Below, in pieces: positions 11,021-23,121 of a DNA stretch of 64,000 bases. A program made the translations under genes and the position numbers. Below the pieces are notes generated by a model. That model did no database searches. It worked only from the letters and a program-made list of their open reading frames with translations, and had not been told where the DNA came from. The DNA is from Paralvinella palmiformis (Eukaryota; Annelida; Polychaeta; Terebellida; Alvinellidae), in assembly GCA_025642065.1 (NCBI GenBank), contig JAODUP010001507.1:1-64000 (forward strand), read 5' to 3'. Numbering within the stretch: the stretch's first letter is position 1; every line of letters begins with the position of its first letter.

Positions 11021-11966
11021 TCGAAATAAATATTGAGCAAGGACGCTCAGACCTTCTGGTGCTATTATCTGACCTGATGTTACATTATTCTGTTAAAATG
11101 CCATTACGGGGAGCCTTTGACAGTGATCAACCCAAAACGATGTTATTATCGTGGATCAACTTCCCTCTAAAAAGCAGTTACAACGTCAATAATTTCACAG
11201 ATGACTGGAAAGATGGGCGGGCTCTTGGTTCCCTACTAAACAGCATTTATCCAGGTAAGTTCGAGTGCATACCTCTGATGTTTATATGATGGATTTTTAT
11301 CTTACCATAAATGATCTAAACAATTTATGCGCAAAAACAAAATAACTATAAATAGTGATATATACTTAAATATCATCTAGCATGTGGGTCACTTATTTAT
11401 TTCAAGAACAGTATAGATGAAGACTAAAATCAGGCATATAAATTAAAATGCACTAAAAAGTAAAATATGGCAACAACAAGAATGATATGAACACTGCATA
11501 TTTAACCGAAGTGTTTGTTGATGTATAGATATGTGCCCAGATTGGTCTAAGTGGGATTACGAAAACTGTGAAGCCAACATAAAACTAGCGATGAGCGCAG
11601 CTCAAGAGTATCTTCTTGGTGTGGAAAAGGTATGAACATAACCTTAGTTAAATATATGATACAATCTCATTTTAATGTAATATTTTTTGGTTACTGTTAT
11701 ATATGTTTCATTCTCCAGCTGATAGATCCAGGTGATATGTGTAATCCGGCCGCCAGTGATACTGTCGCCATAACGTATTTGTCACAGTTACTTTCGGCCA
11801 CCTTGATTCTTCCTGGGAACAAGTTCCGTAAAGTGCTAAATGGTATGATATCACAAGCTATTTCCCTATTATATATCTTCAACAGAATATACAAATACCA
11901 ATTTGTGACATCTATACCTTCCTGTACATGTTATTACTGATAAAACTACTACTTCACTAACTGCAC

Positions 11967-12004
<38 letters not shown>

Positions 12005-12282
12005 TGTTAATATAAGATTTAAGTCAGCATAATATTCCAGTAGCATCTTCTACTACTAGCACAAACCTCATAAAACTCTTACAGAAATACAAGATACAAT
12101 TTGGGATATGTATCCACGAATAATGTCTTGCCTTTCATTTTCCCAATTTTTATATCAGCTTAGAGTAGCTTGTGTTAATTTAGCTATATTTTCAAATATA
12201 ATTCCGAACTTCAGATCGCACAACCGGTTTCTGGGATTACGCAGATATTTACTATGACAATATCCAGAACTTTCCATTTGAG
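11021..12282 (+). CDS. Exons for end of CH1, CH2 and Tyr-rich linker
   Basis: Four exons. 11021-11254 begins in the last helices of CH1 (LLSDLMLHYSVKMP, compare filamin 'LIWTLILHYSI.MP') and enters CH2 (LLSWINFPL...FTDDWKDGRALGSLLNSI). 11529-11629 gives DMCPDWSKWD then IKLAMSAAQEYLLGVEK. 11719-11842 gives LIDPGDMCNPAASDTVAITY and LSQLLSATLILPGNKFRK; filamins have 'V..PE...P..DE.S.MTYLSQ' here. 12215-12282 gives TGFWDYADIYYDNIQNFPFE, outside the CH fold, rich in acid and Tyr, with YADI and YDNI, possible SH2-ligand motifs if phosphorylated. Intron phases are 1, 0, 1, 0. Conservation of the CH2 core suggests selection. Confidence 0.88.
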
Positions 12283-13983
12283 GTATGTATATATGTGTCA
12301 CTGACATCAATACTGTGTGGTTAAATAATGGAAACCAAAATGTTTATTCCATGTCATGTTTGTCAAAAATATGTGAAAATGTCAGGCTTGAAACTTCTTC
12401 ATCTCAGTAGATTAAGACTTTGATAACTACATGTAGCACAATAAAGGCTTCCGGTCCTTCTTGAAGGATCTCCCTTGGTCCAACTTGCCGGCTGCCATCT
12501 TTGTACGTATTCGATGCTCTGCATAATCGGGCCTTGTTATTCAGCTGTGTCCAACTGACTACCATACATGCACCATGCTACCAAAGACTGTTTATAATAA
12601 GACGTGTTACTTGACGTTTTAACATGGAGTGCCATTTTGAATTTAAGGAGCTCAGCGATCCAGCGAATGGCAATCAATGGTTCATTCTGCGCTACTTTCG
12701 GCTGCAGTAACAGGAAATGTGTACATAAAGAAAGACTTTTAGAAAAAGAAAGCTAGTTTAAAATGAGATATGATCTGGCTTTTTAAAATATATGATATTT
12801 TAAAAATAAGCATAACAATTTGAAGTAGACACGCCCCCAATTGATATGACCCCTGACAACGGCCACCTGTACTTACATGACTCCAAGAAAATCAACATTG
12901 TTAAGCCTAATTTAGCGCAAATAAGGGGTCTGATCAAAACTGAATGGAATTAGTGTGATTACCTGTGATAACTAAGAGATATCTCGATGTTTGAGGCTTA
13001 CAATGTCAGCCAAGCAGTAGGCCCAAGATCTATCTAGATCTATATTCACAGGTTTGAACCCTGCAAGAGGTCGAAACTTTTCCAGAGATTAATTTCTCGG
13101 CTCACAACATCGTGGGTGACTGACCACGTTAAATGGCGCTGCCGTCTCCACTGAATTATTTAAAATAAAGGGGGACGTTAAAACCCCCCTGAGGACGTAA
13201 AACACTCTGGCAGTGACCACCCTCATGGTATTTCGGCTGCATCTTTCCGTATTGCTCCCCTGTGAGTTTTCTTAACCACTCTAACATAGAGGCTGTGCCG
13301 AATAAGCGACAGCCTGTGGATTCTCCCCGAACAACAAAACATTAACCTAAACATTCTCGCAACTGCCGTGATCTGGCTTGGATATTCTACTCCTAAACTC
13401 CACGGCTGCAGGTGATTCGTTTTTAGTTGCTTGGCGGCTTAGGGACTGATCAAACATTGTACATGTCTCAGCATGAAAAATCGCCACTCTGGATTCAGTC
13501 CCTTGAAGAATCATCCAGAGATTGAATTCACAGTTCGATATTCTCTGTGCCGGTGCCCTATTATTCATATCTAAAACACACACACACATTGATAATACTG
13601 AAATCATGATGATTTTTTTTCTGAAACAAGATGAAGAACTTAATTATATATTGAAAGATCAATAAAAAGAAAGATGGGTATCCTATCTCCATTGCCCAAA
13701 CTGTTCCTAAGTATTTGGAATGGGACCAGAATGGCCTGTATTCAGATAAAGATAATGAATACTCTTTTTTACCGAAGGTCATACAAATCTATTGCAGCCA
13801 CATCCTTAATAATACCATACAGTATATGATATAATATATTAATATTCCTACTTAAGGAAGTTCAACCGTGAATACAAGATCCTCATAGATAAAATAGTTT
13901 TTATGGTAAGGTGAACATGAAACATGGCACTTAATAAACTTCTAGCCTTATTTATTGTTCATCTTAATGGTGAATGAATGAGT

Positions 13984-14027
<44 letters not shown>

Positions 14028-16839
14028 TTAGGCTTATCCTGGACCTTAATCACTCCTCACACATGTGGAATGACCAGTTAAATACAAGTATCAGATAAAA
14101 CATTCAAAAGACACAGGTAAAACTGGGATTAAAATACAGGAGTGGATGTCCACACCACAGTGTCCTATTAATTGATCTACGGGATATTTTGTTCTTGTGT
14201 TAACGGGAAGACTGTAAAATAACAATAGAATCTATTATAATCTGGATGGTTAAAAATATGTAAACCGTTGTTAAAAATTAAAAGGTACTGGAAAGTTGAT
14301 TATTTTTCTCTATGGGTATGTGTTTATATTTTTTAAAGTTAGAATGCATACATTATATGTATACACTCATGTATGAGTCATTCATTAGCTACAACCAAAA
14401 GTTCATTATCAGACAGGTACAGGACCATTTAGGGCAATTTTCTCTCCCGATTGTTTAAATTTGTTACTAAACTTATTTAATGTGAATATGTGAAACTATC
14501 TATATTATAATAATTCTAGGATTTATATATTTATGAAACTACATTGATAATTTCAGGATCAGAAAACGCGACCCTCACTACCACCGGTAAGTTACAAATA
14601 ATATTGTTTTGTATTTCTTTTTTATTCTACACCATACAGCTATAGCTAATGAACCATTAGTGATAAAATTAATAAAAATAATTATGGTAGAATTATCATA
14701 CCGATATTTCTTTGATGAATAATATGAATAATAAACAACTAATCTATATGAAAATTACACACAAACTTTGATAAATAATATGAGTAATAAACAACTAATC
14801 TATACGAAAATAACACACAAACTTTGATAAATAATATGAGTAATAAACAACTAATCTTTACAAAAATAACACACACACTTTGATAAATAATATGAGTAAT
14901 AAACAACTAATCTATAAACAAAATAACACACAAACTTTGATAAATAATATGAGTAATAAACAACTAATCTATAAACAAAATAACACACAAACTTTGATAA
15001 ATAATATGAGTAATAAACAACTAATCTTTACAAAAATAACACACAAACTTTGATAAATAATATGAGTAATAAACAACTAATCTATAAAAATAACACACAA
15101 ACTTTGATAAATAATATGAGTAATAAACAACTAATCTTTACAAAAATAACACACACACTTTGATAAATAATATGAGTAATAAACAACTAATCTATAAACA
15201 AAATAACACACAAACTTTGATAAATAATATGAGTAATAAACAACTAATCTATAAACAAAATAACACACAAACTTTGATAAATAATATGAGTAATAAACAA
15301 CTAATCTTTACAAAAATAACACACAAACTTTCATAAATAATATGAGTAATAAACAACTAATCTATACAAAAATAATATACAAACTTTGATAAATAATATC
15401 ATTAATAAACAACTAATCTATAAAAAAATAACACACAAACTTTGATAAATAATATGAGTAATAAACAACTAATCTATACAAAAATAACACACAAACTTTG
15501 ATAAATAATATGAGTAATAAACAACTAATCTATAAACAAAATAACACACAAACTTTGATAAATAATATGAGTAATAAACAACTAATCTTTACAAAAATAA
15601 CAAAAACTTTGATAAATAATATGAGTAATAAACAACTAATCTATAAAAAAATACAAACTTTGATAAATAATATGAGTAATAAACAACTAATCTATACAAA
15701 AATAACACACAAACTTTGATAAATAATATGAGTAATAAACAACTAATCTATAAAAAATACACACAAACTTTGATAAATAATATGAGTAAGAATAATATTT
15801 CAAACACCATGATTTCTAGTAATATAATGTTGCTGTAATGTTTGGTCTATTACCAACTGCACTAGTAATATATTAATTTTATCTTCAGTTGTGTTTATGA
15901 TTAAAATAGTTTTTATGGTAAGGTGAACATGAAACATGGCACTTGATAAACTTCTAGCCTTATTTATTGTTTATATTAATGGTGAATGAATGAGTTAGTG
16001 GGAGAGAGAGAGAGAGAGTGAGAGAGAGTTTAGGCTTATTCTGGACTTTAATCGCACCTGATACATGTGGATTGACTAGTAAAATAGGTGGATCAGACGA
16101 AACATCAAAGAGACACAGGTAAAAGTGGGATTAAAAATCCCTAGCCGAGATGTCTACAGCACAATGTCCTATTAACTAATCTACGGGAGCTTTCGTTCTA
16201 GTGTCAGAGGGAAGACTGTAAAATAACAAAGGGATCTATAATAAACTGGATGTATGAGTGATTGAAATAATTTTGCCAAAAAATATATAAAGCTTCTTTA
16301 AAGTTATAAGGTACGGTAAGTTGAATATTTCTTCTCTGTTAGTATGTGTTTATATTTTTAAAGTTAGAATGCATACATTCTATGTATACACTGATGTATG
16401 AGTCATTCATTAGCTACAACCAAAAGTTCATTATCAGACAGGTACAGCTCCACTTAGAACAGTTTTTTCTCTCGATTGTTTCAATTTGTTACTAAAATTA
16501 TTTAATGTGAATATGTGAAATTATCTATATTATAATAATTCTAGGATTTATATATTTATGACACTACATTAATAATTTCAGGATCAGCAAACGCCACCCC
16601 CACTACCACCGGTAAGTTACAAATACTATTGTTTTGTATTAGTTTATTTTTTAAATTCTACACCATAAAACTATAGCTAATGAACATTTACTGGTTTTGG
16701 TGATAAAATTTTAAAAACATTATGATAGAATTATCACAACTATATTTCTTTGATAAATAATATGAGTAATAAACAACTAATCTATAAATAAATAACACAC
16801 AAACTATAATCCTTTGGATAAAACAAAATCATACAAAAC

Positions 16840-16887
<48 letters not shown>

Positions 16888-17947
16888 GACAACATTAGAG
16901 ATATGTGCACGCACAAAGTAAATATATTCACATAAGCCTAACTAAACATGTCTTTTATTATTTGAATTTTTGAACTAAATGAGATCATAAAACGTGCACT
17001 TGTTTAATAACTTACTTACTTACTTAGGTAGATACTGGACGTAGTTTGTTAGTCCTAAGTGTCCAGATCCTCATCCGATTTTGAGCAGACATTTGGGGAT
17101 GTTAGTTCAAAATTACCTTTGTGACCCATTCTCAGAGCTCCCTCATAATTAAAAATCAGATCCTGATTCCTCCAGTGTTAATCTAGTCTTCTATCAAAAG
17201 AATGTATACCAGGAGACTCCACTATTTTATCAGGCAAGCTGTTCGATATCTTATTAGAAGCATATATTTGATGACGATATATTTTGAATGTAATAATATA
17301 AGTTACTTGAACCGGAAGAAAGTTATTTAAAATTTTAACTCTAAAGTATACCTGTTTTAAAAAAATAGGAGGGTTACTTATTTGTGACCCATTCTGGTCG
17401 CTTTTAAAAATCAGATCCGATTTGGAATTATCTGCATCAAAAGAATGTATACCAAGACTCCATATTTTATAGGACCCTGTTCGATTTTATTAGCACTTTA
17501 TATTTATGACGATATTTTGGAATGTAATAATGGAAAGTTACTTGCAAATATTATTTAAAATTTTTCTAAAGTATACCTGTGTTAAAAAAATAGAATGGTA
17601 CTGTTTGTGCACGCGCGAGTGGGTCGTTTTATTAGGTACGTTTGGAATTATATGCATCAAATATGTGTGTTTTAAGTTGATATTTAAAGTGACCCTGTGT
17701 GGTTTGGTATATCAGCACATTCATCCATTTATTCCATATTTTGGGAATGCTAATCAATGGTAGTCTACTAGCAAATATATTATAGCTTTTTGCTACATAT
17801 AAATGGTCAGACTGTCTTATCACACTGGCGTTTGGTATATCTCTATTGAATGTGAAAACGTCATTAAACCATATTGGAAATTTCTTAGTATTAAGATGAA
17901 ATGCAAAAGTGCTGCCTGGTATTATATTAATGGTGAATGAATGAGTT

Positions 17948-17986
<39 letters not shown>

Positions 17987-20900
17987 GAGAGAGAGAGTTT
18001 AGGCTTATCCTGGACTTTAATCGCACCTGATACATGTGGATTGACTAGTAAAATAGGTGGATCAGACGAAACATCCAAAAGACACAGGTAAAAGTGGGAT
18101 TAAAAATCCCCAACCGAGATGTCCACAGCACAATGTACTATTAACTAATCTACGGGAGCTTTCGTTCTAGTGTTAAAGGGAAGACTGTAAAATAACAAAG
18201 GGATCTATAATAAACTGGATGTATGAGTGATTGAAATAATTTTGCCAAAAAAATATATAAAGCTTCTTTAAAGTTATAAGGTACGGTAAGTTGAATATTT
18301 CTTCTCTGTTAGTATGTGTTTATATTTTTAAAGTTAGAATGCATACATTCTATGTATACACTGATGTATGAGTCATTCATTAGCTACAACCAAAAGTTCA
18401 TTATCAGACAGGTACAGCTCCACTTAGAACAGTTTTTTCTCTCGATTGTTTCAATTTGTTACTAAAATTATTTAATGTGAATATGTGAAATTATCTATAT
18501 TATAATAATTCTAGGATTTATATATTTATGACACTATTGATAATTTCAGCGTCAGCAGACGCCACTCCCACCACCACAGGTAAGTTTGAAATAATATTGT
18601 TTTGTATTAGTATTTCTTTTTTATTCTACACCATACAGCTATAGCTAATGAACCTTTACTGATAAAATTAAAGAACAAATTATGGTAGAATTATCACAAC
18701 GTTAGTGCGGATGTTTCTTTGATAAATAATATGAGTAATAAACAACTAATCTATACGAAAATAACACACAAACTTTGATAAATAATATGAGTAATAAACA
18801 ACTAATCTATACAAAAATAACACAAAGAACGCACCCCCCACACACATACACACTCATACACGGACAACATTAGTGATATGTGCACGCACAAAGTAAATAT
18901 ATTCACATAAGCCTAACTAAACATGTCTTTTATTATTTGAATTTTTGAACTAAATGAGACCATAAAACGTGCACTTGTTTAATAACTTACTTACTTACTT
19001 AGGTAGATACTGGACGTAGTTTGTTAGTCCTAAGTGTCCAGATCCTCATCCGATTTTGAGCAGACATTTGGGGATGTTAGTTCAAAATTACCGTTGTGAC
19101 ACATTCTCATAGCTGCCTCATAATTAAAAAATCAGATCCTGATTCCTCCAGTGTTGATCTAGTCTCCTCTCAAAAGAATGTATACCAGGAGACTCCACTA
19201 TTTTATCAGGCAAGCTGTTCCATATCTTATTAGAAGCATATATTTGATGACGATATATGTTGAATGTTATAATATAAGTTACTTGAACAGGAAGAAAGTT
19301 ATTTAAAATTTTAACTCTAAAGTATACCTGTGTTAAAAAAAATAGAATGGTACTGTTTGTGCACGCGCGAGTGGGTCGTTTTATTAGGTACGTTTGGAAT
19401 TATATGCATCAAATATGTGTGTTTTAAGTTGATATTTAAAGTGACCCTGTGTGGTTTGGTATATCAGCACATTCATCCATTTATTCCATATTTTGGGAAT
19501 GCTAATCAATGGTAGTCTACTAGCAAATATATTATAGCTTTTTGCTACATATAAATGGTCAGACTGTCTTATCACACTGGCGTTTGGTATATCTCTATTG
19601 AATGTGAAAACGTCATTAAACCATATTGGAAATTTCTTAGTATTAAGATGAAATGCAAAAGTGCTGCCTGGTATTATATTAATGGTGAATGAATGAGTTA
19701 GTGAGAGAGAGAGAGAGCGAGAGAGATAGAGAGCGAGAGAGAGTTTAGGCTTATCCTTGACTTTAATCGCACCTGATACATGTGGATTGACTAGTAAAAT
19801 AGGTGGATCAGACGAAACATCAAAGAGACACAGGTAGAAGTGGGATTAAAAATCCCTAACCGAGATGTCTACAGCACAATGTCCTATTAACTAATCTACG
19901 GGAGCTTTCGTTCTAGTGTTAAAGGGAAGACTGTAAAATAACAACGGGATCAATAATAAACTGGATGTATGAGTGATTGAAATAATTTTGCCAAAAAATA
20001 TATATAAAGCTTCTTTAAAGTTATAAGGTACGGTAAGTTGAATATTTCTTCTCTGTTAGTATGTGTTTATATTTGTAAAGTTAGAATGCATACATTCTAT
20101 GTATACACTGATGTATGAGTCATTCATTAGCTACAACCAAAAGTTCATTATCAGACAGGTACAGCTCCATTTAGAACTGTTTTTCTCTGTCGATTGTTTC
20201 AATTTGTTACTAAAATTATTTGAATATGTGAAACTATCCATAATATAATAATTCTAGGATTTATATATTTATGACACTACATTGATAATTTTAGGATCAG
20301 CAAACGCCACCCCCACTACCACCGATAAGTTACAAATAATATTGTTTTGTATTAGTTTATTTTTAAATTCTATACCATTAAACTTAAGCTAATGAACATT
20401 TACTGGCTTTGGTGATAACATATTAAAAATAATTATGGTAGGATTATCACAACGTTAGTGCCGATATTTCGTTGATAAATAATATGAGTAATAAACAACT
20501 AATCTATACAAAATAACACACAAACTTTGATAAATAATATGAGTAATAAACAACTAATTTATAAAAAATAACATAAACTTTGATAAATAATATGAGTAAT
20601 AAACAACTAATCTATACGAAAATAACACACAATCTAGCACGTACTAAAGTTTTATTTTGTGAATGAGTGAATCGTTGCCTTGTTTTGACCCTTTACTGGG
20701 TACTCTTTGACTACCTTTTAGTATTTTAAATATGATAAACATCTAACATAGTAGGTTTGATACTAAGATATGTTGCTGTAATGTTTGGTCTATTACCAAC
20801 TGCACTATGAAACTACCAGTGTGTGTGTATATTTGTTTGTGTGTATGTATGTATGTATGTATGTGTGTAGGGGCTGTCAGATTAAACGAACAAACCAACC

Positions 20901-23033
20901 AAGCAACAGGAACAATTAATGAACGCATGAATGAATGAATGAATTATTAGAGATTTTTTATTAATATAATTATAATACATTATCATGAATGATATTTATT
21001 TATTTATTTTTCAAATTTCTTTAGAGTGTTGAAGAGGAATCCAATAATTTGGGTATGTATAGTTTGTATGTAACTTTTTAGCAGCTATTTCTGGTTAAAT
21101 TATAAAAAAAAGTATTAAACAGATGTGATTGTTTGTTTTTCCTTCAATTTTTTCACTTTTATTTAAGCGTGATTTTTGTCTTTTTAGAGATCTCACACTT
21201 GCCATTTGATGTTAGAAATGCCTATGATGGTCTGTACAAAAAGGTTGAATACGAAAGTCGAAGAATAGAAATACATAAAGGTATTTTCTAATTATTATCC
21301 TTGTTAAGAGGTAGATAAGGGAATATTCCTTAATATTATATATAGTGTGTTCTACACTTTTTATTATTAAAGTATTTTATCCGTTGTTTGTGACTTCAGA
21401 TGACAAGTCAGTTTACTACAAGATTAGGGGCAGTATGAACGGCCGCTTTGATCTATTTCTGGTAAAAACGAACATAACAGGTAAATGACGTCATAATTGA
21501 AACAGATAATATGTAATTGTTTGGATTACCTCTTTATCAGTGTTAATGAATCATGCAGTATAAGTATTTGGCTTCACATAATAGTGTCAAAGTAACATTT
21601 AAAAACTTACAATATCGTTGTCATTAAAGCAGGGTCTAAGGTGGAAGCAGGTATACTAGCAGCTCATACACAAAGCCTACTCGACCATGACAATGTGATG
21701 AAAGTAATAGCTTTGACAGTCCAAGGTGGAGAGTTACACACTATTATGCCGGGGACGAATTGTGTTCTATTACAACCGTATTTGACTGAAAATAAGGTTC
21801 TATCCTATTTTTAATTAATTGGTTATTTTAATAATGTTTAACCCTTCCGATTTTTGTATCTTTACCACATTATCACTATTTCCCTACTAATCAATCACAA
21901 GATGCGCATGACTAGCATTACTTCTGTCCTATAATTTTTGTATGCACCTAGCATTGTTAAACTATGCAAAACAAATTTCCATCTGAATCAAGAATTAACC
22001 GTAAACGCAATTAAAATAATATTTCAACAGGAACTTGATGCCAGTGAAAGATTGGATATAGTAGATGGTATAGCTAAAGCAATGGATTATCTTGCTGGCC
22101 GTGACTATGTGCTGCAAAAGCTGACTACCAAAACTTGCATGTAAGTTTAAATAGATACCGACTATGACCGATTAATGGCGGGAGTTTTTCTAGGAGCCCA
22201 GCTTGAATTTGGGTCGCCTGACAACAAATCGTTTAACCAACCTAACAGTTTCAGTTGAGCACATGATAAACTTGTGCTGTGCACACTACCAAGATATGGA
22301 AGGAGCGAAATGATTAAACTAAAAACAAGGTAACAATGCTACACAATGGATTATTACTGAACAATAACCAAATATTGCCTCAATCCTGGGTAAATACTAT
22401 GATTTACTCAAATCAAACAGCTAATCATCACGTGTTTGGGTTAATCACATAGTGAACGTTCACCGACGCCTAAGATAGCGCCCCTCGGTGTATGCAATTA
22501 AATGTGGTGGGGTCTAAGTTAAAACGTCTATCCGCGTGATTTATTTGACCTGTAATTGAGAACTATTTGGTTAATCCTATCACCAGCATGTCGCCGATTA
22601 AGTCCGTCTACATTTTAGTGGTTACCCAATCAGCAAACAGAAAACTAAGAGAAAATAACAAACGGTTTATAAACGAAGTGTTTTGATGTTTGTTTTATAA
22701 CTAATTCAATTAGTTGAATGGCATATGATGTACCAAGTTCATCTTAGTTGAGGTTGTTTTCTAATCCGCTTATTATTAAATAAATAAAAGAACAGACCGG
22801 GAGATAAATAATTTCGATCTTATGGCACGATCTCTAATAATAGCTCGAGCAGATTGGGTACGAAATAAACAAGGCACGGAGCTGTTAATCGATCAGATAC
22901 AATATGTCATATAACATTAGCGTAAACCAAATGCAGTGATACCTACAAAATAATGATACAATGTTAAACTAACGCCATGTCGATTTTATATTTTTATTTC
23001 ATTAATTTATTTTTGAATAATTACACATATCAC

Positions 23034-23065
<32 letters not shown>

Positions 23066-23090
23066 CGCATGCGCGCACACACATACGCAG

Positions 23091-23121
<31 letters not shown>

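Larger units (their letters stand above)
13969..20640 (+). repeat. Four tandem intron-exon duplicons (1.7-2.0 kb)
   Basis: Unit starts are at ~13969, 15980, 17932 and 19683, each with 'ggtgaatgaatgagttag' plus a (GA)n run. The order then repeats: 'aggcttatcctggac', 'tctacgggagctttcgttct', 'cattcattagctacaaccaa', 'attatcagacaggtacag', the 30-nt microexon, and copies of a ~59-bp minisatellite. Microexon spacings are 2025, 1968 and 1745 bases. Units 2 and 3 also contain the same antisense LINE fragment, so that insertion predates the duplication joining them. Unit 1 lacks the LINE but has the expanded minisatellite. Confidence 0.9.

Noticed and set aside
15498..15719. 73-codon frame (repeating LINNMSNKQLIY)
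   Set aside because: It is the minisatellite read in frame because some units happen to be near a multiple of three; no start context, no splice support.
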